A DNA stretch of 37,852 bases from Hyphomicrobiales bacterium (GTDB lineage: Bacteria; Pseudomonadota; Alphaproteobacteria; Rhizobiales; JAJFHC01). Below, one piece after another: positions 8,234 through 16,379 of this stretch. The notes beneath the pieces were generated by a model. The model saw only the letters and a list, made by a program, of their open reading frames with translations. It did no database searches and was not told the origin of the DNA. The translations under genes and the position numbers were made by a program. Position 1 is the stretch's first letter, and every line of letters starts with the position of its first letter. Location: NCBI GenBank assembly GCA_021775835.1, contig JAJFHC010000045.1, positions 1 to 37,852 on the forward strand, read 5' to 3'.

Positions 8234-10153
8234 TTACTGATCGATCCAGAATTGATCCGGACGGTAGATTCCAAATTGGCTACCAGGATCCCAACCGTAT
8301 ACGCCCTTCTTCGGAACGTTCCTCAACTTTTTCCAGACAACCACCGGCTGTCTGACACTCGAAACCACACCAATGATGAAGGATTCCTCGGCGTGGATCT
8401 TGAGCATGTCTTTCCACACTTTGGTCCGTTCCGCCTCATCGGAGGCAGCCTCCCACTCGTGATAGAGCGCCAGCAGGCGTTCGGCAGCCTTGATATCGGG
8501 GGCTTCGCCGCTTTTACCCTTGGTTTCGTAGTACTGTCCCCACTTCGGCCAGGCCAGGTTGTCCTGCTTGGTAGGCGCCAGTTCCACCGGGCTCATCTGC
8601 GCAGACGGCGTGCCGTTGTCCCAGCCGGACCACGCTGTCATGACGGTTTCACCCACATAGGACCGCTCCCGCAGGACATCGCGCTGCGACGGCTTGGGGT
8701 AGAGCTTGATGCCGATGTCTTTCCAGGTTTCCGCAACGAGTTGCAACATTTCAATTTCGTCGGGGTCCTCACCGGCCGTTTCGACAATGATTTCCGCCCT
8801 ACGGCCATCCGGCAGCAAACGAAAGCCTTCGCTATCCTTCTCAGTCAATCCGACTTCATCCAGCAGCTTGTTCGCAAACGTGGGGTCATACTTAGACCAG
8901 CGGTGGGTATTTTCCTGATCATAGAGCGGGCTGGACTGCAGGACCGAATTACCGGTCGGCCGGCCAAGGCCAAGGTAAAGCGTCTTATTGACCAGTTTCC
9001 TGTCGATACCGACCGAAAGAGCGCACCGGAACTGCGTATTGCGTAGCAGTTTCCGCCACGTTTCATCCTTGGTGTTCAGGTTCGGGTAAAGGGCCAGATG
9101 AGACGACTTGGAGATCGGCCACAAATAGGTGTCGTAGCGTTTAGATGTCTTCTCACCATGTTTCAGGATTGCGATATTGGAAAAACTCAGCCCACGTGCC
9201 TGCAGGTCGGTCTCACCGGCAACCGCTTTGGCCGGGATTAGTTTGGACGCAGCCACGGTTGCCACGACCTTGTCTATATAGGGTAACTGCTGTCCCTTTT
9301 TGTCGACCTTGTGGAAATACGGGTTGCGATTCAGAATGTAGCGGGTCTTGGTCTTCTTTGTCGTGTTTACCCATGGCTGCAAGGTCGGCAGTTCAATGTT
9401 CGTGTTCTTGTACATTTCATCGTTACGGTTGTGCAAAGAGGCCCAGTTACGCACGTTGGATTTCTCGACCCACTCTTCAATCTTCGCCATGTCGCCATAT
9501 TTGGCATGGAACTGCTTGAGGTAATGCGCAGGCCGATAGATGAATGGAGGCCGCGACTTGGCCAGCAAACTCAGGAAAGTAGGATTAGGATTATCCCAAG
9601 TGTAGCGAATGGTTACTTCATCGAAAAACTCGACCACAGGAGGTTTACCGTTCACCAGCATGTCGGAAAGTGGCCCGGCGGGAGAAAGGTCCTCGTTGTT
9701 GGCAATGTCTTCCCAGTAGTAACGGAAGTCTTCTGAGGTAAATGGGTGGCCGTCCGACCATTTGTGCCCTTTTCTCAGTGTGAAGGTAAAAATCCGGCCC
9801 TCGTCAACCGTGACGCTCTTGAGCAGATCAGGCTTCAAATTATAATCGGGATCGTAACCGACGAGACGGGCGTACCCCCACACAACCAGGTATCGAATTG
9901 ATTTCGCCTTGTCGATCAAGGTGTTCAGGGTGCCGCCGTGCTTGCCGGGCTTCAGTCCCTTCCCGGATAGATCGACCACCAAAGGTTCCTGAGGGAGCCT
10001 CTGATCAACGGGCGGCAGAGTACCTGACGCTACAGCTTCCTTGAAAGACGGCACTTCCAACAGTGGTGACGCACCCGCGAACGTCGAATATGCCGATGCA
10101 GACGCAGCCAGCACCGCAAATGCAAATCCCGCTATTCCGTTTCGGTACTTCAT
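8234..10153 (-). CDS. ABC transporter substrate-binding protein (family 5, long form)
   Basis: A 639-residue periplasmic binding protein of solute-binding family 5 (SBP_bac_5). A signal peptide ends near residue 27 (TFAGASP). The family hallmark TFTLRKGHKWSDG and the following FRYYWEDI segment lie at about 125-150. It is about 100 residues longer than DppA-type proteins, as in the alphaproteobacterial group that pairs with long OppC permeases. The chosen start is the ATG at 10153, which has GAGGGAG just upstream; the ATG 12 nt earlier would place that ribosome site inside the coding region. It lies between the fused ATPase gene (31 nt upstream) and oppB. The ligand is not predictable from sequence; peptides, opines and oligosaccharides are candidates. 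Confidence 0.88.
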   Translation of the reverse strand: MKYRNGIAGFAFAVLAASASAYSTFAGASPLLEVPSFKEAVASGTLPPVDQRLPQEPLVVDLSGKGLKPGKHGGTLNTLIDKAKSIRYLVVWGYARLVGYDPDYNLKPDLLKSVTVDEGRIFTFTLRKGHKWSDGHPFTSEDFRYYWEDIANNEDLSPAGPLSDMLVNGKPPVVEFFDEVTIRYTWDNPNPTFLSLLAKSRPPFIYRPAHYLKQFHAKYGDMAKIEEWVEKSNVRNWASLHNRNDEMYKNTNIELPTLQPWVNTTKKTKTRYILNRNPYFHKVDKKGQQLPYIDKVVATVAASKLIPAKAVAGETDLQARGLSFSNIAILKHGEKTSKRYDTYLWPISKSSHLALYPNLNTKDETWRKLLRNTQFRCALSVGIDRKLVNKTLYLGLGRPTGNSVLQSSPLYDQENTHRWSKYDPTFANKLLDEVGLTEKDSEGFRLLPDGRRAEIIVETAGEDPDEIEMLQLVAETWKDIGIKLYPKPSQRDVLRERSYVGETVMTAWSGWDNGTPSAQMSPVELAPTKQDNLAWPKWGQYYETKGKSGEAPDIKAAERLLALYHEWEAASDEAERTKVWKDMLKIHAEESFIIGVVSSVRQPVVVWKKLRNVPKKGVYGWDPGSQFGIYRPDQFWIDQ

Positions 10154-10156
10154 GTT

Positions 10157-10163
10157 CTCCCTC
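10157..10163 (-). promoter_or_regulatory. Ribosome binding site deciding the binding-protein start
   Basis: GAGGGAG on the minus strand ends 3 nt before the ATG at 10153 (its GAGG is 6 nt away). It overlaps codons 2-4 of the longer reading, which favours the shorter start. Confidence 0.6.
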
Positions 10164-10184
10164 ATCAGTAACGATTGTTCTTTG

Positions 10185-12083
10185 TCATTCCGCCGCTACC
10201 GGATTATTGTTTTGTGATCCTGCGGCATTGTATAGCACGACGTGATCTGGTTCGACTTCCACCATGTGTCCGCCATTGTCTGGTGTCAGAGTAAACGGAT
10301 CCGGCCACAATTCAGGCACCGATGCCCGGCCATCCATCAACAACTGCAAATCCATCTGCGCATCCGGGTCCGGTTTGGGCACGGCCGCGAGGAGCGCTTG
10401 CGTATAGGGGTGAACAGGATTGGAGAAGAATTTCTCCCGTGGTGCGGATTCGACCATACGGCCCTTGCACATCACCAGAATGCGATTTGCAATGTAGTCA
10501 ACCACGGCAAGGTTGTGACTGACAAACAAATAGGTCAGACCCAGCTTGTCCTGCAGGTCCTTCAGGAGGTTCAGAACCTGGGCCTGTACCGACACATCCA
10601 GAGCCGAAACCGGTTCGTCACAAATAAGCAATCTGGGATGAAGAGCCAGCGCCCGGGCAATGCCTATCCTCTGACGCTGCCCCCCAGAAAATGAATGCGG
10701 ATATCGTCGAAGATAACGCGGGTCGAGCCCCACGAGAGACATTAGTTCCTTGGCAAGGTCGGCACGATGGCGTTCGTTTCCAATGCCGTGAATTACCAAT
10801 GGTTCGGTCAGGATATCAAAGACGGTCATTCTCGGATTCAAAGACGAGAATGGATCCTGGAATATGAACTGTACGTCCCTGCGGTAATTCTCCAAGTCCA
10901 GCCCCTCCATCTGATGAACATCCTGCATTCCGTCTTTGCAGGCGAACCTGATCGTACCGCTATCGGGCGTTACGGCCCGCATGATCATTTTTGATGTTGT
11001 GGTCTTGCCGCAACCGGATTCTCCCACAAGCCCGATGCACTCGCCCTGGAAGATCGAAAACGTCATCTCGTTGACAGCCCTGATCTGGCCGGCGCCGCCC
11101 GACGAAAACAATCCGCTCTTGCGTTGTCCAAACGACTTCGACAGATTCTTAACCTCAAGTATCGCACCGTCAATCTTGCGGTGTTCGGGGGCGTTCTCGT
11201 CGGAAAGAAAACCGTCACCGGACGACTTGATTTCGCGGATCGCCTGCAGTCTCTCGCCTTCCTTCATGTTGAAGCGCGGAACGGCGTGAAGCAGTGCCTT
11301 GAGGTATTCGTGTTGGGGATTGCGGAAAATATCGTCCTTGGTTCCACTCTCCATCACACGGCCATGGTAAAGAACCACAATCTCGTCGGCCATATTCGCA
11401 ACGATGCCCAGATCATGCGTGATCATCAAGACGGCCATATTGAGTTTTGTCTGCAGATCACTCATCAGTTTCATGATCTGCGCCTGAATGGTCACATCCA
11501 GCGCCGTCGTCGGTTCATCGGCAATCAGCAGTGCGGGACGGCAAATCAGTGCCATGGCAATCATGGAACGCTGTCTCAAGCCGCCAGACAATTCAAATGG
11601 ATACTTGTTTACGGCGTTGGCAGGGTCAGGAAAACCCACCAGTTCGAGCATATGCCGGGCTTCTTCCAATGCCTCCTTTTCACTCGACCCCTGGTGGAGT
11701 CGATGGGCTTCGCCGATCTGGTTGCCGATGGTATGCAGCGGCGACAGGGAGGTCATGGGCTCCTGGAATATTATCGATATCCGCCCGCCGCGCAGATCGC
11801 GCATGGACTGCGATGCCCTCGGGATCGCTGCAATGTCGGCAACCTGTCCGTTGCCGGTCGGGTCACGGAACAGGATTTCACCACCGGTTACAGATGCAAT
11901 ATTGGGAAGAATCCCCATGATGCTCTGACTGATGACCGATTTTCCCGATCCCGACTCTCCGACCAGAGCGACGGTTTTACCCTGCGGAATTCTGAAGGAC
12001 ACTCCATCCACAGCCCGAACACCGCCTTCATTGAGCATGAAGTCAACAGTCAGGTCTTTAACAACAAGTATTGGCTCGGACAC
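10185..12083 (-). CDS. Fused two-domain ABC ATPase (OppD-OppF type)
   Basis: A 632-residue protein with two complete ABC domains in one chain, energising the importer encoded downstream. Domain 1 has Walker A GESGSGKS (42-49), signature LSGGLRQR (165-172) and Walker B LLIADEP (185-191). Domain 2 has Walker A GESGCGKT (354-361), signature FSGGQRQR (465-472) and Walker B LLICDEP (485-491). Both keep the catalytic Glu and the switch His (ITHDLG, VSHNLA), so both should hydrolyse ATP. The C-terminal extension after each domain is typical of peptide importers. GTG at 12083 is chosen: GGAG lies 6 nt upstream, while the longer frame begins with TTG and overlaps the previous gene. The fusion replaces separate OppD and OppF proteins. 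Confidence 0.9.
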   Translation of the reverse strand: MSEPILVVKDLTVDFMLNEGGVRAVDGVSFRIPQGKTVALVGESGSGKSVISQSIMGILPNIASVTGGEILFRDPTGNGQVADIAAIPRASQSMRDLRGGRISIIFQEPMTSLSPLHTIGNQIGEAHRLHQGSSEKEALEEARHMLELVGFPDPANAVNKYPFELSGGLRQRSMIAMALICRPALLIADEPTTALDVTIQAQIMKLMSDLQTKLNMAVLMITHDLGIVANMADEIVVLYHGRVMESGTKDDIFRNPQHEYLKALLHAVPRFNMKEGERLQAIREIKSSGDGFLSDENAPEHRKIDGAILEVKNLSKSFGQRKSGLFSSGGAGQIRAVNEMTFSIFQGECIGLVGESGCGKTTTSKMIMRAVTPDSGTIRFACKDGMQDVHQMEGLDLENYRRDVQFIFQDPFSSLNPRMTVFDILTEPLVIHGIGNERHRADLAKELMSLVGLDPRYLRRYPHSFSGGQRQRIGIARALALHPRLLICDEPVSALDVSVQAQVLNLLKDLQDKLGLTYLFVSHNLAVVDYIANRILVMCKGRMVESAPREKFFSNPVHPYTQALLAAVPKPDPDAQMDLQLLMDGRASVPELWPDPFTLTPDNGGHMVEVEPDHVVLYNAAGSQNNNPVAAE

Positions 12084-12089
12084 AGGTCG

Positions 12090-12093
12090 CTCC
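12090..12093 (-). promoter_or_regulatory. Ribosome binding site for the GTG start of the fused ATPase
   Basis: GGAG on the minus strand lies 6 nt before GTG 12083. It supports this start over the upstream TTG at 12140. Confidence 0.5.
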
Positions 12094-12108
12094 GGAATTC
12101 CGTTCTGA

Positions 12109-12654
12109 TCAAATCGTTGAGTGGACCCCACCCGGCCCAATTAAGAGTTCGGCATTCTGCCTTGTCCTCATTGATACGTCGAGTCCAACTATCGTGCCGT
12201 GTTGAAGCGCAATACTCACGACATCCGCGAATCGTTCAAGATCGCTATCGATTCTGATTGTCCCCGTATCGCTGTCGAGTCTCAATTGCATCCAGCCGTT
12301 TCCACCGTCTCTTCTGGTCGAAAAATAGGAAAGGTCGATTGAGCGCAGCGCTGACCAGGAAACCTCAACAGGTCTGGGTCCACGGACTGCGATTGTGTCC
12401 CTCCCCAGTTCCACAACGCTCGCGTGTCTTAGCATGACCTGCAGTGCAAAGACGACAAAAACAAGAAGAAAAATGCTGCAGCCAATCGACACATATATCG
12501 AGGAAGGCAAGAGCCACCAAAAAAGACCCGAAATCACTGCTCCAGCCCCTGCCCGTCCGTAGCTCTTCCAGAAATAAGCAGCCGGATAGGTCAACACCAA
12601 GCCAGGTTGGCGGTCGTGCCCGGCAACTCTGATATCCTCTGCGTTATCGCTCAT
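12109..12654 (-). CDS. Unknown small membrane protein with a PH-like C-terminal half
   Basis: A 181-residue protein that I do not recognise. Residues about 34-50 and 53-73 form two membrane helices with a very short turn. The rest (about 77-160) looks like a beta-rich soluble domain (VVELGRDTIAVRGPRPVEV, then IDLSYFSTRRDGG and an amphipathic helix). A short hairpin in the membrane followed by such a domain resembles bacterial PH-domain membrane proteins, but the match is structural impression only. It lies between the glycan cluster (36 nt downstream of the deacetylase stop) and the ABC importer (25 nt before its ATPase start), all on the same strand, so it may bridge the two groups in one transcript. 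The ribosome site is weak (AAGACGG). Confidence 0.7.
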   Translation of the reverse strand: MSDNAEDIRVAGHDRQPGLVLTYPAAYFWKSYGRAGAGAVISGLFWWLLPSSIYVSIGCSIFLLVFVVFALQVMLRHASVVELGRDTIAVRGPRPVEVSWSALRSIDLSYFSTRRDGGNGWMQLRLDSDTGTIRIDSDLERFADVVSIALQHGTIVGLDVSMRTRQNAELLIGPGGVHSTI

Positions 12655-12690
12655 CTTGACCGTCTTCTTCGATAGGCAAATTGAATGCCG

Positions 12691-13458
12691 TCATTGCCGT
12701 GCAAACAGTTTAGCAGGATCGCACCACGCCGCGTTGGGTGATTCAGCCAACGTTTCACAAAAGCCCATTACGAAATTCCAGAGCGCTTCGTCATGTACGA
12801 GGTGGTGTGTCAGCAGGCCCAGTGGAATGCCTTCCGAACCGTTGGGCGTAATTGCGACCAGTTTCGCGATGCTTTCGATGAGACGTTCCGGATCACTCAG
12901 GCTCCGGGAACCATGCCAATCCACGGGATCAATGTGCGTGTTGGCAACGGCAAGCCCCGGGAGACCGGAATATTTTTTTTCTGACCCGTAACATGACAAA
13001 CCGCTGAATCCCACGTTCACCAATGCTGCCTGCACGTTCCTCGACACACGGTTCCAGGGCGGCACAAGCACATCGACAAACGACTCCCCGAAACGTTGAC
13101 ATAAACGAGTGCGCCCTGCCTCAAGTTCTCCGAGAACCTCCGTCAACGGCCGATGGTCTCCCAATTCCTGTTTCTTCTCCCCAGTAGGCGCATGATTCAC
13201 ATGTGCATAGCCATGAACGCCGACGCAAACACCTGCTTCGGTTTCCAGGCAATCCGCAAGGCTGTCTTCGACAAATTTCGGGATTACCGCAAGCAGCAAC
13301 GGCGCCCCGAAGTCGTTGGCGACACGTATCAATCGGTCGAGCTCTTGTGTTGCGGCAATGGCGTCGTCATCCCGCCACCAGAACCGGATGCAACCGCCGC
13401 CATCGCCGACCTTGCGCAGCGCGTCTTCCAGTGGACTCCAGTCAATCTTTCCGGTCAC
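12691..13458 (-). CDS. NodB-homology polysaccharide deacetylase-like protein
   Basis: A 255-residue protein of the carbohydrate esterase 4 (NodB) superfamily. Family features are RDDDA (29-33, catalytic and metal Asp), HGYAH (83-87, the HxxxH metal pair) and PPWN (134-137). The domain is compact and has no signal peptide, so it probably acts in the cytoplasm on a glycolipid or sugar intermediate, unlike secreted peptidoglycan deacetylases. The start is GTG 13458, overlapping the upstream glycosyltransferase stop by 4 bp (GTGA), with AGGG about 9 nt before it; a longer TTG reading would overlap that gene by 49 bp. It is the last glycosylation-type gene of the cluster. An N-acetyl sugar is the expected substrate. 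Confidence 0.82.
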   Translation of the reverse strand: MTGKIDWSPLEDALRKVGDGGGCIRFWWRDDDAIAATQELDRLIRVANDFGAPLLLAVIPKFVEDSLADCLETEAGVCVGVHGYAHVNHAPTGEKKQELGDHRPLTEVLGELEAGRTRLCQRFGESFVDVLVPPWNRVSRNVQAALVNVGFSGLSCYGSEKKYSGLPGLAVANTHIDPVDWHGSRSLSDPERLIESIAKLVAITPNGSEGIPLGLLTHHLVHDEALWNFVMGFCETLAESPNAAWCDPAKLFARQ

Positions 13459-14621
13459 TGACCAAGCCCTTTTGCAAAACCGACTATGAGATCCGCTGCA
13501 CAAAGTGCACCGGTCATTGACTGCGGTGCGAATCCGTCCCTTTCACGGTCAAGAGAATGCCTGACACACGCGACAAGCGTTTCGGCCGACAGGTCTGGCG
13601 CCTCGACGACCTGTGCCCGCGATCTCTTTGCAATCGAATTTGCACGAAGCGATTGCTCACGTTCATTGGCGGCCGAAAAGGGTACAAGAATACAAGGACA
13701 ACCAGCCGCGAGAACATCGCAAACTGTATTGTATCCCGCCTGGCTTATCGAAAGCCGTGCGGTCCGCAGCAAATCAGGGAAGTCCGGCCGTGCCCTTTCG
13801 ACAATGACGTTTTTGCCCGAACGCCCAGCATAGCCGTCAAAGACATCAGCCGGCACGTTGTGCCCGATCAGAAAACGCCAGACAACGCCTTCGTTCGCAT
13901 ACAGTTTTGCCGCTCGGAAGGCTGTTTCGTACAAATCCACACCGACTGCACCGCCGCCGGCAGAAACAACGATTTCGTTTGATCTTTCGGATACTCCCGA
14001 TGGTTCTGAAACCGCCCCTCCTCCAATGAAGCCCGTGTATGCCACTTTGGAAGCCACTTCCGGGGAGATCGGAAAACTATCCTCAAGTTGTGCTAGGTCT
14101 GCGTCCCCATGAACGAGAATGCCGTCGTAATATGCAGAAATCCGCTGCATAGCCTTTGTGGCCTTTTCAGGCGTCGATGGAGGCTCAAGAATGTCTCTTA
14201 CGGAACACAGAACAGGGACTCTTGGACGGTCTTGTTGAAGGGTCTTCAACACGGGATCAAGTTCCCGGCGAAATTTGCGTCGGCCGAATGGAAACAACTC
14301 AGTGACGAATACATCGGGGCAGCGGCTCGCCAATATTTCCTGTAATTGGTCGGCGCGGCGATCCAGGAATTCTTCAGTGACCTCTAGTCCGGATTCGTCC
14401 TCGAGAATCGTATACTCCGCATTCGGGCTTCTTACCGCGGGCAATTGGATAAGTTCCGCGCCGCCATAGTCGATACCCGTTACGGGAAATCCACCCGAGA
14501 CAACGGTGGTTTCGACACCCTTGGCACAGAGCGCGCGGGCGATAGCCGCTGCACGGTGCAGGTGCCCGGTTCCCAACAGATGTGTAACCCAGATTACAAC
14601 ACTGTAGCGCCGCTCATCCAT
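13455..14621 (-). CDS. GT28-like glycosyltransferase (first copy)
   Basis: A 388-residue glycosyltransferase with a GT-B, MurG-like layout. The N-terminal glycine motif is HLLGTGHLHR (14-23), comparable to the GGTGGH loop that contacts the lipid-linked acceptor in MurG. The C-terminal donor-binding part contains SQAGYNTVCDVLAAGCP and a VPF loop followed by NEREQ. The GYNTxC form differs from true MurG and recalls the uncharacterised predicted glycosyltransferases of COG4671. It shares this layout with the gene at 17672-18934, so the two are probably paralogues. It overlaps the phosphatase gene by 8 bp and the deacetylase by 4 bp, indicating translational coupling. Donor and acceptor sugars are unknown. 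No membrane helix is visible; it probably acts at the inner face of the membrane. Confidence 0.85.
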   Translation of the reverse strand: MDERRYSVVIWVTHLLGTGHLHRAAAIARALCAKGVETTVVSGGFPVTGIDYGGAELIQLPAVRSPNAEYTILEDESGLEVTEEFLDRRADQLQEILASRCPDVFVTELFPFGRRKFRRELDPVLKTLQQDRPRVPVLCSVRDILEPPSTPEKATKAMQRISAYYDGILVHGDADLAQLEDSFPISPEVASKVAYTGFIGGGAVSEPSGVSERSNEIVVSAGGGAVGVDLYETAFRAAKLYANEGVVWRFLIGHNVPADVFDGYAGRSGKNVIVERARPDFPDLLRTARLSISQAGYNTVCDVLAAGCPCILVPFSAANEREQSLRANSIAKRSRAQVVEAPDLSAETLVACVRHSLDRERDGFAPQSMTGALCAADLIVGFAKGLGQ

Positions 14622-15210
14622 GTAGCGATACGTTCAATCGGGAAACTGTCAATGAACCGTCAGCAGAAACCTCAAAATCATGAAGCGCAGTCCACTCAAG
14701 TTTGTAAGGAGGTTTGTCGGTCATGTCCCATCCTGTCGCGTGAGACAACACAGCCCGGATAACCCCTTTATGTGTAACCGCAATGATATCGCCTTGTTTA
14801 TTGCGTGATGTTTCGATAAGCCATTTGCGGATTCGGGCCCGCACGTCAGAGGGCGATTCCCCTTTGGGAGGACAAAACAAGAGCCCCTTTGCTTCGTTAG
14901 CTTTCATGCTGGCCCCGAACCGCGCGCGCAAATCGCCCAACGTCTCGCCTTCCCACTCTCCCCAACTCATTTCCTTCAACCGGTCTTCCGTGCGGATAAC
15001 ATCCATCGGACTTCCTGAAAGAATTGCGGCAGTCTCCAGGGTTCGAAGCAACGGGCTGGACAACCAGTGTCTCCTGGCAAAGGATTTCGGCACACGCATC
15101 CGAGACAGTTCCGCCCTACCTGCGTCGGAAAGAGAGATGTCGGTTCTGCCCTGTATTCGGCCCTGGCGATTCCAGTCGGTAATGCCATGTCGGATGAAGG
15201 CGATCTTCAT
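14614..15210 (-). CDS. Histidine phosphatase family protein (phosphoglycerate mutase-like)
   Basis: A 198-residue cytoplasmic phosphatase. The catalytic RHG is at residues 7-9 (FIRHGITDWN), followed by QGRTDISLSDAGR, the SSPLLRTLETA phosphate-binding Arg segment, the acidic EMSWGEWEG segment and the second His in VTHKGV. All key residues of the family are present. Usual members hydrolyse small phosphorylated metabolites. Because the gene sits between two glycosyltransferases with 4-bp (ATGA) and 8-bp overlaps, the likely substrate is a sugar phosphate or a phosphorylated glycan intermediate of the cluster. This is inferred from context; the sequence cannot distinguish it from other broad-specificity members. 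Confidence 0.88.
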   Translation of the reverse strand: MKIAFIRHGITDWNRQGRIQGRTDISLSDAGRAELSRMRVPKSFARRHWLSSPLLRTLETAAILSGSPMDVIRTEDRLKEMSWGEWEGETLGDLRARFGASMKANEAKGLLFCPPKGESPSDVRARIRKWLIETSRNKQGDIIAVTHKGVIRAVLSHATGWDMTDKPPYKLEWTALHDFEVSADGSLTVSRLNVSLHG

Positions 15211-16355
15211 CGCAAAACCGGAACTAGCTGTAGCAAAGCACCATTCAGCATCTGCGACGCACGCTTCAGACTTCGCTCATTGGCTACAAAACTATGAGCA
15301 TTTACGGAGAATTCCTCGCGCTTATCCTCCTCTACAAGCAATCGAACCAGGGCATCCTGCATGGCGCCAACGTCGCCCAGTGGTGTCAAGAGACCGGTTT
15401 TTCCGTTCTCCACGACATCGGGCACACCTCTGGTATACTGGGCGACGACCGGAAGTCCGCATGCCTGTGCCTCTAGAAATGCCATGCCATACGCCTCGTT
15501 GCATGCCGGCCAGAAATACAGATCCGAACCGCCATAAAAGAATTCCAACTGATCCTGCGTAATCTCGCCGGCCCAATATATGCGATCTGCGGGGATTCCG
15601 GAAAACCCGGAAACGATTTCTTCCTTTGCCGCACCATCGCCAACAACAACAAGATTCCAGTCACTTTCAAGCATGCCGGAAAGCGTATCAGCCATCATCG
15701 CATAACTCAGTGCCTTGTCTCCCCGACGCATCATGGCCACGGTCAGAATGATCGGCGGACCGGCGGCGAATTTGCTTAACGACAGCAGCCTTTCCCGGTG
15801 AACGGCACGTTCGCCGGTGTCGGCTCTCGGCACGGTATCGATAAACGGCGGAAGCTTTCGCAATCGCTGCTCCGAACCAAGCAGTTTCGACAGGGCCCCC
15901 ATGTCCGTTCCCGTAAGGCAGAAGTGCAGATCTGCGAACTCCAGCGCCTCGACGACGGCGGAAAAATTATGAGACCATGGACCGTTTCTGCGCTTTTCCG
16001 CATGGGACGCTTCCGCCGTGACATACGGAATGCCCATCTGCGCGGCGACACGAGGGCCTATCCAGTCGGGGGCCTTGTAGTAAAGATGGTAGGTGAACCA
16101 CAAGTCGGGAGCGTGACTACCCTCTCCAGAATTGTACTGGCGGACAAGTCGTTCTGCCTCCCGTTTTCCGGCCAAGTCCAGTTCAACCTGTCTGACATGA
16201 TCCCCGGCCCCGTCATAAGCCCTGAGGTCTGAAGCAAGATCGACGGTATGTCCGCCGTACTCCAGCGCCGCTATCAACAGCCTCGCAACACGCCGGTCGC
16301 CTGAAGGCACGGGATGACCCGGTGATTTCAGAGGGGCATAGAATGCAATGTGCAT
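15207..16355 (-). CDS. GT4-family glycosyltransferase (first copy)
   Basis: A 382-residue GT-B glycosyltransferase. The N-terminal half begins IAFYAPLKSPGHPVPSGDRR, a common opening for GT4 enzymes. The C-terminal half contains the donor-binding segment with the EX7E-type acid pair (PACNEAYGMAFLEAQACGLPV), followed by TGLLTPLGD. Family members transfer a sugar from a nucleotide donor with retention of configuration. The ATG at 16355 starts 24 bp after the previous gene's stop and the 3' end overlaps the phosphatase start by 4 bp (ATGA). There is no signal peptide or clear membrane helix, so it is a cytosolic or peripheral membrane enzyme. The donor is unknown. Confidence 0.88.
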   Translation of the reverse strand: MHIAFYAPLKSPGHPVPSGDRRVARLLIAALEYGGHTVDLASDLRAYDGAGDHVRQVELDLAGKREAERLVRQYNSGEGSHAPDLWFTYHLYYKAPDWIGPRVAAQMGIPYVTAEASHAEKRRNGPWSHNFSAVVEALEFADLHFCLTGTDMGALSKLLGSEQRLRKLPPFIDTVPRADTGERAVHRERLLSLSKFAAGPPIILTVAMMRRGDKALSYAMMADTLSGMLESDWNLVVVGDGAAKEEIVSGFSGIPADRIYWAGEITQDQLEFFYGGSDLYFWPACNEAYGMAFLEAQACGLPVVAQYTRGVPDVVENGKTGLLTPLGDVGAMQDALVRLLVEEDKREEFSVNAHSFVANERSLKRASQMLNGALLQLVPVLR

Positions 16356-16379
16356 GAACGAACACCGAGTTCCCGCCGT

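Noticed and set aside
8207..9046. Long open frame on the plus strand opposite the binding-protein gene
   Set aside because: It lies wholly inside the SBP_bac_5 gene on the other strand, has no recognisable domain or ribosome site, and reflects codon bias of the real gene.
12084..12140. Upstream TTG start of the fused ATPase
   Set aside because: It overlaps the previous gene and lacks a ribosome site, while GTG 12083 has GGAG at 6 nt.
11124..12257. Long open frame on the plus strand opposite the fused ATPase gene
   Set aside because: It covers the ABC ATPase gene with intact motifs on the opposite strand; its own translation shows no family features.
12691..13458. Identity as nodB of a Nod-factor operon
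   Set aside because: No nodA, nodC or nod box is seen, and the NodB motif set is shared by many deacetylases.
13455..14621. Identity as MurG
   Set aside because: The layout is similar, but the donor motif GYNTVCD differs from MurG, the surroundings are not a division and cell-wall cluster, and a second related copy exists nearby.
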